A DNA stretch of 64,000 nt from Psococerastis gibbosa (GCA_963971405.1 OZ020487.1:30985371-31049370); one strand, 5' to 3'; counted from the first letter of the stretch, positions 24,501 to 34,540 are shown. Translations and numbers: made by a program. Notes: generated from the letters alone by a model not told the origin.

Positions 24501-27500
24501 AATGATATCTGTTAACACGTCACCGTATGTGTATTTTCCACTTGCAGGTCGGTGGAAACCGCGCCATAGGAGAGATGGGACATTCTCTCCTGCCAAAAAT
24601 ATTTTTTATGTCATGTGGGACCTGCCACGTCGTCTTTGACAAGTCAGTGGTCGATAAAGGCGGACGCAGCAGGTGCCATCAGAAATTCAGAGGGCAAATG
24701 TCCCATCTCTCCTATAGAACTTGAGTCACTGCCTCCTCCATGGTTTGACCCCTCAAGTTCTTTCCCTAACAATTCGCTTTCTTAAACCAAATTAGTTTTT
24801 ATCCTTATGTCTATTTTACATTAAACCTATTTAAAAACTCAGCTTAGCATGGAATGAGTGAATAATGTAGTGTTAAGGGGGTCATTCACGGACGAGCAAC
24901 TCCCTTTGGTAATGTGGAACGCTCGTTGGAGTTGAAAACCCAACTCCAGCGAGCTATCGCTTTTATCTAGTAGTATTTACTCCTAAAATAAATCTGTCGT
25001 AAACATCCCCCTTCCAGGGTTTGCTGCGGTGTTGGTATAAGGGAAGGTTCATACTGTGTGTGTCTGACAAAACAAACCCAACGCATGTTGCTAGTGAATT
25101 ATAATTCACCCATAAATTTTGTCTAATTTTGAAGAGTAAAACGTTGGCAACGTACTGTATTTCCTAATTACATTGTGTAACGGATAACTTGTTGTGAACA
25201 CCCTGCCAAACTTATTAGGGGACAAGCATGGGCCGGTCACGGCAACGTTAAGCTTTCTAAGCAAGACCGGAGTCATGCCCCACCTGTAGACCGTAGACAA
25301 AACCATTCTAAAACACCCATGACTTCCGCACACACACACACTCACCGACCGGCGCAAATACTCGAAAGAGTCCCGCGCCTTAAAAAAAAAAAAAAAAAAA
25401 AACTTGTTCGATTTATTAATAATAAAAATTAAAGGCTATCACTAGTTTCTTTACCTTCGACGAGACAATCGGAAAAACCGAACTCCATTTTTTACATCAA
25501 TGCAACCGAATTTCACATGTAATATTGATCGTAAAGCCATAATGTCATATAGTAGAAGAAATGTTCATCTGCATGTTTATACAGTATGTGGGCGTCACTA
25601 ACACCAGTTGGACACCGTTTTGAAACATAACAAGTTTTAATATAACACTTCTTTATCGGTTGTTCGGAATTGCTCCATTTGGAAAAAGTTTCACATATAT
25701 TATAACATTTGACTCAGTTATTCCATAGGATGAACGAGAAGTAATAAGAAAGGCTATCCTAACATCCTAGTATGACTTAAAAGGAGGCTGGCCATTGACA
25801 TTGGCCACACGTGGATCACTCCAAACAGTGCATTGTAGTATTATATGGAATATATAACACTGACATTAAATTAACTTTGGTTGAAGAAGCAACCTCCTCG
25901 TTATAACCGAAATTAGAGGATATGGAAAAAACTGGGCTTTGCGGTATTCGAACCCAGGATCTCGCCTAACCGGGGCGTCGTCTTAACCGCTGGACCACAA
26001 GCCCCGACAAGACCAGCAATCGCCAAATCCTCTACTTATGCTCAAATTGACATGATTCGTGTTGCTAGACAGGTTAGCACAACTATCTAACAGAACAGGT
26101 CTGTGAGCTTACTTATTGCATAAAGGCAATGCTTTATTCAATACATTGTAGTATTATATGGTATATATAACACTGACATTAAATTAACATTGGTTGAAGA
26201 GGCAACCTCCTCGTTATAACCGAAATTAGAGGATATGGAAAAAACTGGGCTTGGCGGTATTTTATGCAATTAAGCTCACAGACCTGTTTGGTTAGATAGT
26301 TGTGCTAACCTGTCTAGCAACACGAATCATGTCAATTTGAGCATAAGTAGAGGATTTGGCGATTACTGGACTTGTCGGGGCTTGTGGTCCAGCGGTTAAG
26401 ACGACGCCCCGGTTAGGCGTAGTTCGTGGGTTCAAATCCCGCCAAGCCCAGTTTTTTTCATAACCTCTAATTTCGGTTACTCCAAACAGTGTTGTATATA
26501 TTTTTTATGTAATTAATACTTATGTTACAAAGATTTGATCTCGTCAATTGGTTGAGGACTATTTGATACATGGCATTACGAAGAAATTTTGCTTTCCTAT
26601 TTATACGTAGTATAAGGAAAGCTTTGTGCTAGTCAAAATTTTTGATTTCGGGATTTCAGTGGGTTTACACGTTTTGAGGTCCCAGGAATGTGGTTTTTAC
26701 GAAATTTCTGTCGGTTCGTCGATTTGCGGGCAGTACCCAGTGGATTGTGATGAAATTTGGCATTTAGGCTAACAAAAATCAAACTTCAGGACAATTTTTT
26801 TTTATTTTGGGGGATTTTACCCCCCAAAAAAACGGCTAAAAAAATTCTCAAAAACGGCTTCAACGATTATATTTAAATTCAAATGTGTTGTAGTTGATAA
26901 TAATGTAAACAAAATACAACAAGTTGCTTGCCCCTTGATAGTTTACGTCTGGGGGCAAAAAAAAAAATTCTCAATTTTCATTAAAAATTACTAAAAAAAA
27001 AAAAAAAAATCTGCGGAACGTTCCTAACGATGCTTTCTAACTTCAGGTATGTTTTAGGTGTTTATTAAATAGAGCAACAAAACCGAATAGGTTTCTTTCC
27101 CCAATAAAGTGTTGGTTAAAAAAAAAAAAAATGATAGTTCATGACCCAATACATTGCATACCCTACCATTATTACTGTGTCGTAATATACTGGTATGCCC
27201 GTTCTATACTCTGGAATTGACCCTTATAACTTAAATATAAAAAATAACCAACCTATCCAGGGGTGGCTAATGTCAGCGGTCAGCTTCCTCTTAAAGTTTC
27301 TAAGCTAACTCCTGAGAAAATGATTGAAACCATGGATACGCTGTGGCGTAGCAAGCTGGATATCACAATGTATCAGATTGGTGTTGATTCCTTTTAGAAA
27401 TAGTCAGTTATTGTGAAGTTAGTCAAACTTCTTCTTTTTCATGCTATTGGAAGGATGCATACGTAATTAGCTCTTTAAGGCACCTTCCTCATCGCAGTTG

Positions 27501-29236
27501 CTGGCCTGTTGTGTCGATAGCTCGACGGGGTGGAAGTTGCATGTTCGAACTTCTTTCTTGTTTGTCAAATTGTATTTTCTTAATGTAATTTTTATTGGTG
27601 GTGAATTAAATCAACTAATTTTATTATTATGGTAGTGTAAAAAATATTTGTTACGTGTCCATTGATATGGTAATGCTATAGTGACGAGATTAAAGCATTT
27701 ATCTGAAAACATTTAGGTATATTAATTATGTAAATTTTGAAATAGCATTTTTAGATGACTAATTATATCCAGCACCTGTAAAGGCAGAGATTTCGAAATC
27801 TCCAATAAGCCAAGAATGACTCAGCCAATTTCCGGAAATAAATAAATTCCTCCTCCCACAGCTACAAAGATATAATAAATGTGTTTTAAGTAGTGGGCTC
27901 TTTCTGGTGTGAAAATGTAAATTTACTTTTTGTGAATTTTCAATCTGACCATTTGCATAAATTATCGTAATAGTGGCTGTGCAAGGAAGAATCAATTTCG
28001 TCAAATTGACTCATACATTCTTTGTTTACAAAATGTTTTGAACTCCCTACCTTAACTATAATAAGATGTGGTATTTTGTTAGCACTTAGTGTCTTAAAAG
28101 AATCCTTCATTATATTCTCGAGATTGATAGTGCCCCTGCATAACTTAACATCAACACTGATGTTAATATTAGCAAGCCTTCAACTAAATTTTTCAGATAT
28201 TTGCCCAGAGCGCTACTTAAGATGGAGATTTCCAGCTATTTTGTATACAAAACAAGCCTGTGTATTTCTAACTAAAACAAATTCCTCGTTTCACAGCCGC
28301 AAAGAGATGAATATAGAAATATTCATTAAAAAATATATGTTTTCTTACTAAATTTGGATTTTTGCACATGAATTATTATTATTATTAGTATAGAAAAACG
28401 TGCAATAAACCGATTATATAGAATAATCGTAAATCAGACGGTAAATAGTCTTCTTTTTAGAAAGCGTGTATTTTTTTTCCATACGAATATTTGTATTTCC
28501 AGTTTATCTTTCCAGTCTTGTGAAACCAGGAATTCATAAATTACGTCAAAAATGCCCCAACTTGCTGTATTAACGAAATATTTGGGATCTGGCCCTCAAG
28601 TCGGGCTGTTAGACTGTGCTGACAAGGAAGCAAACATTGCATTAATTTCATTATTTATAGTGTGGGCAGATCTCGCTTCCACGGTCTGGCTGTAGGTAGT
28701 ACTACAAACGTTATAGCGAAAATAAATTGTCACTCGCATGATTTCCAGCCGTTAGCTTATTTGACAGATATAGATTTACTACAGTAAGTAGTGATATCCA
28801 TCAGATTAAATGTCCTATATCTAACACATTAGCTAACAGTTATAATGAGACTAAATATCCAACTAGTTTTCTTACAATTAGCATAGAAGAACATTGGTGA
28901 ATTTCGCAATAAATATGGTGTATAATGTTCTTCCCGCTCATCTTTTGTAATTCTATTATCATGTGGAAGGGGATTCACTTTACTTTGGAAAATATCGTTT
29001 TAATCCATTGTTCCCCTTTAAACACTAGAAGGACTTGCAAGGCAAGTAGAGAAATCCGGGATTGACAAAAACTTCATTTTTCTTTGGTGGGAACGTTAAA
29101 AATTAGACTCTCAAAGTTGAAGTGAACTCCCTTTTAAGATGAAATACCAAGTGTGAAGAACTTACATTGCAGGTTCGAGCAACTTGCCGAGAAAATGATG
29201 GAGAAGAAGAGTGAAGTTATTGAGATTACGTCCTAG
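15594..29236 (+). CDS. tral: LSM14 / Trailer hitch (RAP55), mRNP translational regulator
   Basis: Cytoplasmic P-body protein that binds the DDX6/Me31B helicase and controls mRNA translation and storage. Exons: 15594-15714, 16969-17120, 17574-17736, 18953-19115, 19702-20156, 20489-20642, 22061-22237/41, and possibly 29173-29236. Phases agree throughout. Residues 1 to ~91 are the LSm domain ([42 protein letters not shown]). A basic, N/Q/R-rich middle has 'NSYDNR' repeats. The FDF motif ([14 protein letters not shown]) ends exon 5, the FFD box ([13 protein letters not shown]) is in exon 6, and the TFG box ([14 protein letters not shown]) plus an RGG/YGG tail are in exon 7. Reading through exon 7 gives 462 aa, with stop at 22239-22241. 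Splicing at 22238 (CT|gtaagc) to 29173 stays in frame, replaces the stop and gives 482 aa ending in an acidic/lysine-rich tail ([15 protein letters not shown]). A second in-frame donor in exon 3 (17689) would drop 16 residues. Domain identity is firm; the last exon is inference. Confidence 0.92.
16526..16819. mobile_element. Small hAT-like non-autonomous element in LSM14 intron 1
   Basis: Terminal inverted repeats 'caggggttcccgaat' and 'tttgggaactcctg' bound 294 bp that contains 'gtggaccac' repeats. Flanking 8-mers ctctagct (16518-16525) and atctagct (16820-16827) match at 7 of 8 positions, the 8-bp target duplication expected of hAT transposons. No ORF. Confidence 0.8.
19821..19895 (+). repeat. 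24-bp coding tandem repeat in LSM14 exon 5
   Basis: Three to four near-identical units encode an eight-residue repeat of the form NSYDNR(S/N)N within the disordered N/R-rich linker. Differences between units are mostly silent (gataatagg, gataataga, gacaatagg), so the repeat is kept at protein level. Confidence 0.8.
22242..24178. other. LSM14 3' UTR or last-intron sequence, nothing else seen
   Basis: Sequence after the exon-7 stop. It serves as 3' UTR if transcription ends here, or as the start of a 6.9-kb intron if exon 29173-29236 is used. I see no further exon or known repeat in it. Confidence 0.4.
24179..24565. mobile_element. Snapback element of the 'ccaccgacc' group
   Basis: The left end 'ggtttccaccgacctgcaag' pairs with the right end 'cttgcaggtcggtggaaacc'. 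A second internal pair, 'tttccaccgacct.tcattgc' / 'aggtcggtgg', marks a nested palindrome. The core carries 'aaaaaatggcgtcatgggat', shared with the elements at 4843, 30322, 30773 and 31884. Non-coding; the frame at 24451-24639 is a read-through. Confidence 0.8.
24566..24716. mobile_element. Small inverted-terminal-repeat element (MITE-like)
   Basis: 'ataggagagatgggacatt' at 24566-24584 is the reverse complement of 24698-24716. The 151-bp unit directly abuts the snapback element at 24179-24565. No ORF and no clear target duplication. Confidence 0.6.
25933..26004 (-). pseudogene. Decayed tRNA-like sequence
   Basis: Minus-strand copy of the tRNA-like unit at 26378-26450. It keeps the same D arm and anticodon arm but has one missing base in the variable region and mismatches in the acceptor and T stems, so it is not expected to be a working tRNA. 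Confidence 0.6.
26378..26450 (+). tRNA. tRNA-like cloverleaf in a repeat (probable SINE head or pseudogene)
   Basis: A complete 73-nt cloverleaf can be drawn. Acceptor GGGCTTG/CAAGCCC (7 bp), D arm GTC..GAC, anticodon stem ACGCC/GGCGT (5 bp) with loop CCGGTTA, variable AGTTC, T stem GTGGG/CCCGC with loop TTCAAAT, and discriminator A. The loop would place anticodon GGT (Thr), but base 33 is C instead of the near-invariant U, and the unit sits in a repeat present elsewhere in the window. It is more likely a repeat's polymerase-III head than a functional tRNA-Thr. Confidence 0.45.
26591..27200 (+). mobile_element. Truncated copy of the 'gctttcc' TIR element family
   Basis: Begins 'gctttcctatttatacgtag', then 'tataaggaaagctttgtg', 'ggatttacacgttttgaggt' and 'tgaaatttggcat', as in the copies at 39118, 46442 and (inverted) 54678-55670. 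The right end is missing. It contains long A-runs but no ORF. Confidence 0.75.
27211..29172. other. Putative LSM14 last intron, nothing firm
   Basis: Holds a 49-codon open stretch at about 27251-27400 with an acceptor-like 'tatccag' in front (see rejected items). No other exon or repeat is recognised. Confidence 0.35.
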
Positions 29237-29894
29237 CTGTATTGTTTTTCTATTTGTATATTTTTGTGGTGCACAAGTGCGTTATGAAGAAGTTATTACA
29301 CTTGGTCCACCTTAATTTTGCATTGTTTTTCTACCCATCCATTGCGGTGTTTAAAAATATGACTTAGATCTGATCAGAAGATGATACTTATCATTTAAGT
29401 AGCGCTAATATTTATTATTTTTATATTTATTTTTAAATAGGCTAACTACGTCATCCGATTGAATAATAACAAGATAAGCGTCACTTGAATGATAAGTATC
29501 AGTCGATGGATCTGGCCTGAATTAACGCTCTTAACAAAACAAAAATCTTAATTTCCTGGTTTTCTCAAATTACTCTGAAGAAAGTACTTTGCCGTACGGT
29601 ACATATACACCGTACACGTGGCTTATCCTGTACTCGCACTTAGGGCCGGCACACAAATGATTCGACACGCTTGAGTTGCGCGGTCGGCGTCAGAAATCTT
29701 CTGAATATCCTACTTGCTAAGTTCTATGAAAAAATGTCGGTACTTCGCGCGTGTTGAATCGTTCGTATGTTCCCGTTAAGTAAAAACAGGCTGTCTTTCT
29801 GAGAAGTCTGTATTTTTATACATTTTTCATTACTTAAGGGCCTGACCGTGAGGATGTAAGTTAATTCATTTTGTCAAAGCATTGTGAAAAAAAA
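29237..29894. other. Intergenic, nothing recognised
   Basis: Sequence after the putative LSM14 terminal exon. No exon, RNA fold or repeat family was identified. Confidence 0.4.
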
Positions 29895-30010
29895 TTACTT
29901 CGGAAAGTTTTACGTTATAAAATAAAAATTTCGGCACTGGCCGATCCGGTGTAGGGAGAAACCGCAGACCCTGCTTTTCCTCTACGCTACTTACCTATTG
30001 TATGAAATAA
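29895..30010 (+). repeat. Arm of a long-range inverted repeat
   Basis: 'gttttacgttataaaataa', 'ggccgatc' and 'cagaccctgcttttcctcta' reappear in reverse complement at about 33228-33345. The two arms enclose ~3.2 kb crowded with snapback elements. Confidence 0.65.
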
Positions 30011-30199
30011 AAAAACACTTCATTATTTTCCCGACCACAACATCGACACATAAAACGGTCTTGTGTTCCAAATTTCGAACAACAATGACGACTAGGCAAT
30101 GAAATTTTACTTAAATTAATTTCACGTTAACTGGACACCATCCTGCTATCTTTCATTTGTACCTAGTAAAACATGTTCATTACCATTATCGTAGATAAT

Positions 30200-30321
30200 A
30201 ATACGGGCTTTCAGGAAGAATTTTTTTTTATTCCTCTGCGACCAATATTAACTGGGGGATGAATTATATAAGGTTCTAATCGGCCGCCATCTTGGAACTA
30301 AATAGTAGATCTAGCTGGTTA
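30200..30321 (+). repeat. Duplicated segment preceding a snapback element
   Basis: 'accaatattaact', 'atcggccgccatcttg' and 'ggatctagctgg' recur at about 31400-31512. In the first copy a snapback element follows directly; in the second a family-4 SINE follows. Confidence 0.6.
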
Positions 30322-30704
30322 GGCGCCCATTCCACCGATTGGCTAGGGCTATTTACAAAAACGGTGACGTGGTAGCAGACATTCAAGACATAGGCGGCTT
30401 TCCACCGACCTCGCATTGCAGAATGCAAATGACATTGACGGAAATTAGAATTTTTCTTTTTATAGAAATCTATTAAAATGTTTGTACTTAACATATCCCA
30501 TGACGCCATTTTTTAATTTTAGTTTGTCTGTTTGTGATTTTACTGTATGATCATTGATCAATTTTAACTATGGCATAGAGGAAAATAAACATTTCTGCCA
30601 ATTCTGCAATGCGAGGTCGGTGGAAACCCCGCCTAAGTCTTGAATGTCTGCTACCACGTCACTGTTCTTGTAAATAGCCCTAGCCGGTCGGTGGAATGGG
30701 CGCC
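30322..30704. mobile_element. Snapback element, copy with 'ggcgcccattccaccg' end
   Basis: The ends 'ggcgcccattccaccgattg' and 'cggtcggtggaatgggcgcc' are inverted copies. Nested arms repeat 'ggtgacgtggtagcagacat' and 'ccaccgacctcgcattgcag'. The core holds 'catgacgccattttttaatt' and 'tgatcattgatcaatttt'. 383 bp, no ORF. Confidence 0.88.
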
Positions 30705-30772
30705 ATAACGAACTTGATCAAGACATTTGTATGATCAATTTTGTGCCAAGTTCCATCTAGGGCTCTATATAA

Positions 30773-31152
30773 GCCGCCCATTCCACCGACCGGCTAGGGC
30801 TATTTACAAAAACGGTGACGTGGTAGCAGACATTCAAGACTTAGGTGGCGTTTCCACCGACCTCGCATTGCAGAATGCAAATGACATTGACGGAAATGAG
30901 AATTTTTCTTTTTATAGAAATCTATTAAAATGTTTGTACTTAACATATCCCATGACGCCATTTTTTAATTTGAGTTTGTTTGTGATTTTACTGTATGATC
31001 ATTGATCAATTTTAACTATGGCATAGAGGAAAACAAACATTTCCGTCAATTCTGCAATGCGAGGTCGGTGGATACCCCACCTAAGTCTTGAATGTCTGCT
31101 ACCACGTCACTGTTTCTGTAAATAGCCCTAGCCGGTCGGTGGAATGGGCGCC
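30773..31152. mobile_element. Snapback element, second copy in tandem
   Basis: Nearly identical in plan and sequence to 30322-30704, with ~70 bp between them. It differs in small indels and in 'ggataccccacc' in place of 'ggaaaccccgcc'. The frame at 30727-31005 is the arm read through. Confidence 0.88.
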
Positions 31153-31399
31153 TTAGACAGGAATTGTCATCCGCCATATTGTATCCATTATAAGTCTGGT
31201 GTATAAGCCAAGCATTGGGTGTTTACCAATTTATTTTTAGAAATTTATCGTTTTTTATTTATTATTAATTAAAAAACGTGCTACCAATTAGGGAAGTGCT
31301 TAATAAAAAGAATACTTAAACGTGTATTCGTTTTTTTTCAATCTTTTACTTCTCTTAAAATACTTACTCCTGTGTTACAATTAATATTCAACCACAATG

Positions 31400-31512
31400 A
31401 CGACTGAACTTCTGTCACATTTTTTCCATTCCTATGCCACCAATATTAACTGAGATAAGCATTTTTTAAGGTTTTGATCGGCCGCCATCTTGAAACAAAA
31501 TTGTGGATCTAG
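31400..31512 (+). repeat. Second copy of the 30200-30321 segment
   Basis: Shares 'caccaatattaactg', 'atcggccgccatcttg' and 'ggatctagct' with the first copy at moderate divergence. Confidence 0.6.
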
Positions 31513-31517
31513 CTAGT

Positions 31518-31712
31518 CGACTTCGATGGCCATGTGGTAACGTGCTTGCACTTGTGCGAGGCTTTACACGCCATGCGATCGGAGACGTGTCGTAACTCAA
31601 CACAGGTACTAACCTACAGAGGCGATTGAGGTCAGAGGACAGAGGTCAATCGGATACATTCATTAAATTGTTTGTATGCGATTAATCTTTTTATTTAAAA
31701 AAAAAAACTAAC
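31518..31712 (+). repeat. SINE-like repeat, family 4
   Basis: 'cttgtgcgag', 'catgcgatcggagacgtgt', 'cgtaactcaacacaggtact' and an A/T-rich tail after 'ttgtttgta'. The same unit is at about 41030-41190, 47177-47335 and 60985-61160, always on the plus strand here. A polymerase III origin is possible but no convincing B box is seen. Confidence 0.7.
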
Positions 31713-31810
31713 TCGATTAGACATTTGTATGATACATTTTGACAATTTCACAAAAATCGGATAACATCTACGGAAGTTACAGTGTTTCTTAAAATCGACA
31801 TCCTGTACAT

Positions 31811-31883
31811 GCCCCGGGCCTTCCTAATTGAGGGTAAGAGAGGGCTTTGGCTTTATAGCCCTAACTCCGCTAGATTGGCTTAG
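31811..31883 (+). repeat. SINE family 1, 3' fragment
   Basis: Only the 3' body is present ('gggccttcctaattgag', 'agagagggctt', 'ctaactccgctagattgg'). It directly abuts the snapback element starting at 31884. Confidence 0.75.
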
Positions 31884-32264
31884 ACGCCCATTCCACCGAC
31901 CGGCTAGGGCTATTTAAAAAAACGGTGACGTGGTAGCAGACATTCAAGACTTAGGTGTCGTTTCCACTGACCTCGCATTGCAGAATGCAAATGACATTGA
32001 CAGAAATAAGAATTTTCTTTTTATAGAAATCTATTAAAATGTTTGTACTTAACATATCCCATGACGCCATTTTTTAATTTTAGTTTGTTTGTTTGTGATT
32101 TTACTGTATGATCATTGATCAATTTTAACTATGGCATAGAGGAAAATAAACATTTCCGTCAATTCTGCAATGCGAGGTCGGTGGAAACACCGCCAAGTCT
32201 TGAATGTCTGCTACCACGTCACTGTTTTTGTAAATAGCCCTAGTCGGTCGGTGGAATGGGCACC
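31884..32264. mobile_element. Snapback element, third close copy
   Basis: Same structure and ~380-bp length as 30322-30704 and 30773-31152, with ends 'gcccattccaccgaccgg' and 'cggtcggtggaatgggc'. Inserted against a truncated SINE. Confidence 0.87.
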
Positions 32265-32402
32265 TTACCATAAAGGCAATATGGGATACAAAATGGCGGA
32301 TGATAATACCCGGGTATATAGTGCCTTAGTTTCATCAAAAAATGTATTATTTCAATACTCTTCTTTTAGAATAGATTCTCACTTTCTGTGCTTTACATAA
32401 AA

Positions 32403-33120
32403 CAGGTACGATCAGCACAAAAAAACAATTTTATTCAGTTTCAGACCTCCCCCTATATCTCGGTTATTATGAGGAATTTTGAAAACCGGTATAAAGTACG
32501 ATAACAAAGTTAAGGTGGAATCCACCTAATGGTGGAATCATATGTTTTTTTGTGGGTCCAAAAGGGGAGTTTCAGTGGGGTCACAGATGGTATCTCGGAA
32601 TTTTCAATTTAGAGGTATGCCGTGTTACACATCTTATGAAAGCCCTTTTGAAGAGCTTCCATTTTTTGTAACAATTACAAAATTGTTGGTGTTCCAGACC
32701 ACCCCCTACAAGTCCGTTATTTTTAGAAATTTTGAAATGCGGTAAAAAGTTTGATAACAAAGTAGGGGGCGAACTAACTTATGGGGGAATGAAATGTTTT
32801 TCGGGGGGCCATAGGAGGTTTCTCGGAATTTTCAAATGTAAATGAATGCCGTGTTACACATCAAATGAAAGCTCTTCATAAGGGCTTTCATTTGATGTGT
32901 AACACGGCATACCTACCTTTACATTTGAAAATTCCGAGATACCATCTGTGACCCCCCTGCAACTCCCCTTTTGGACCCCCAAAGAAACATTGATTCCACC
33001 ATTAGGTAGTTCGATCTTGACTTAGTTATCGTACTTTTTACCGGTTTTCGAAATTCCTCATAATAACCGAGATATGGTCTGAAACTGAATAAAATTGTAG
33101 CTTGTGCTGATCGTACCTGT
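32403..33120. mobile_element. 718-bp snapback element of a different family
   Basis: The left end 'caggtacgatcagcacaa' pairs with 'ttgtgctgatcgtacctg'. Arms of ~230 bp include 'ggaattttcaa' and 'gccgtgttacacatc'. The centre holds a third, related unit (32700-32880) with 'cataaggg'/'cccttatg'-type mirror pieces. Frames at 32542-32745 and 32919-33164 are arm read-throughs. Confidence 0.8.
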
Positions 33121-33227
33121 ACCTGAAGGTGTTTGGCGAAAATAAGTTCACGGTATTCAAACATGTTTTCTCTCTCCTATACTCTCCCTACTCCTGATCG
33201 GCTTGAGCCGAAATGGATTTTTTATTA

Positions 33228-33345
33228 CATACATATAGCGTAGGTAGCGTAGAGGAAAAGCAGGGTTTGCGGAATCTCCCTAGGCTACTCCTGATCGGCC
33301 AGAGCCGAAAGGGATTTTTTATTTTATAACGTAAAACTTTACAAA
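33228..33345 (-). repeat. Second arm of the 29.9/33.3-kb inverted repeat
   Basis: Reverse-complement partner of 29895-30010: 'gtagcgtagaggaaaagcag', 'gatcggccag.gccgaaa' and 'ttttataacgtaaaac'. Confidence 0.65.
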
Positions 33346-33454
33346 GTTATTAAGGAGACTATTATGTGTATTTCGTCAAAGACTCGGTCGCGTCGTTTCT
33401 GTACTAAATATTTTTAAATCTTTATCAGAAGGGAAATTTATATACGAGTTAGAG

Positions 33455-33560
33455 AATGACCTTCGCGAGTTGGGAGTCTCCAGATGGTGGAGCGTTGTGC
33501 AAAACCGAGAAGAATGGAGGAGTGTTGTCGAGCAGGCCAAAGCCCACCAAGGGCTGTAGA
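33455..33560 (+). pseudogene. 3' end of a non-LTR retrotransposon ORF
   Basis: An open frame reads DLRELGVSRWWSVVQ, then NREEWRSVVEQAKAHQGL, then a stop. This is the typical carboxy end of RTE-like reverse-transcriptase ORFs. The rest of the element is missing (5' truncation). Identification rests on the W..R..W...V.QAKAH.GL-stop pattern. Confidence 0.7.
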
Positions 33561-33682
33561 GCCGGAAGAAGAAGAGGAAGAAGAAATTTATATAAATTTA
33601 GTGTTATTGTAAGAAGGACTACTACTGCACTAACTAAACTGAGGTACATAACTGAACCAAATAAAATGTTATTATCAGAAAA

Positions 33683-33935
33683 GGCGCCCCTTCTACCGGC
33701 AAATTTGCTTCACTAAAATTCACTTGTGTTTTGGGATATTATGATTGTTTTATTTTAGGGAGACTAAAATGTAGCCTAGATACTTATCTATTATAAATTA
33801 AGTTATAGTATTATAATTTAACGTATAATAGATAAGTTAAGTATCTACGTAATAGTCTCCTTAAAATAAAGCAAACAAAAATCTCAAAACACAAGTGAAT
33901 TTTAGTGAAGCAAATTTGCCGGTGGAATAGCCGCC
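33683..33935. mobile_element. Snapback element of the 'ggagactattatgtag' subgroup
   Basis: The ends 'ggcgccccttctaccggc' and 'gccggtggaatagccgcc' match each other and the GGCGNCCATTCCACCG group. Inner arms pair 'gatacttatctatta' with 'taatagataagttaagtatc', and 'acacaagtgaattttagtg' with its complement. Related pieces lie at 34430-34540, 46610-46735 and 62305-62823. Confidence 0.82.
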
Positions 33936-34082
33936 AAAGCGAAAATCCCCATTGCGCATTTTTTTTTTTTTTTTTGTATCAAGTAGAATTTCAATGAAAT
34001 GTCTCATTCTTCTCATTATTGCAGTATTATATGGAGTATATAACACTGACTTTTAAATTCACTTTTGGTTGAAGAGGCAACC

Positions 34083-34236
34083 TCCACATTATAACTGAAA
34101 TTAGAGGATAAATAAAAACTGGACTTGGCGGGCTTCGAACCCATGAGCGGTTAAGACGACGCCCCGGTTAGGCGTAGATTGTGGGTTCGAATCCCGCCAA
34201 GTCCAGTTTTTATTTATCCTCTAATTTCAGTTATAC
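34083..34236. repeat. Hairpin repeat with partial tRNA-like unit
   Basis: 'ataactgaaattagaggata' at the left is mirrored by 'tatcctctaatttcagttat' at the right. Between them is the 3' two thirds of the tRNA-like unit seen at 26378-26450 ('cccggttaggcgtagattg', 'gggttcgaatcccgccaag'). The 5' acceptor and most of the D arm are replaced by an inverted copy of the 3' end, so no tRNA can form. Confidence 0.7.
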
Positions 34237-34429
34237 TTCTACTACTTCCATTTATGACTATGATATTTCGTGAGAAAATATGACAAAAATAACGTAATGG
34301 GGGTGTCAGATTAGCCCTTAATACGACTTACCGAAGTTCTTTGGACCTACCCAATACCCCTCCAGCTGCTGCTGATCATGGCGATTGGTATTAACTTACT
34401 CCTGGGATTAAAACTGTAAACAAAGATTT

Positions 34430-34540
34430 TAAGGAGACTATTATGTATATACTTAACTTATCTACATAATGGTCTCCTTAAAACAAAAATCGCAACTTTT
34501 TAATCACAAATATAGGAATATTGACCAGTGGAATACACGC
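34430..34540. mobile_element. Short, degraded snapback element
   Basis: 'ttttaaggagactattatgt' pairs with 'acataatggtctccttaaaa' around a tiny centre. The right side ends 'cagtggaatacacgcc', a worn version of the group terminus. The left outer arm is lost. Confidence 0.65.

Larger units (their letters stand above)
25836..26478. mobile_element. Composite inverted element with two tRNA-like heads
   Basis: A block with 'aacactgacattaaattaac' and 'ccgaaattagaggatatgg' occurs twice in direct order (about 25845-25940 and 26150-26260). The segment 26004-26130 is mirrored at about 26268-26378 ('gaatcatgtcaatttgagc' and its complement). The result is a large hairpin whose outer parts are tRNA-like sequences in opposite orientation. 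Related single copies or fragments lie at 34083-34236 and 45148-45190. Confidence 0.75.

Noticed and set aside
24176..24570. 5-bp target duplication 'atagg' for the snapback element at 24179-24565
   Set aside because: The right-hand 'atagg' is part of the terminal repeat of the adjoining MITE-like unit, so the match may be coincidence.
26378..26450. Calling this a functional tRNA-Thr gene
   Set aside because: Base 33 is C, and the unit is embedded in a dispersed, inverted repeat with several decayed relatives.
27251..27400. 49-codon frame (…[16 protein letters not shown]…) preceded by tatccag, considered as an LSM14 exon
   Set aside because: The phase does not fit either LSM14 donor, the pyrimidine tract is poor and there is a stop just upstream; no family recognised.
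30322..32264. CRISPR-like array of three similar ~380-bp units
   Set aside because: The units are palindromic transposable elements with inverted ends and irregular spacing in a eukaryotic genome.
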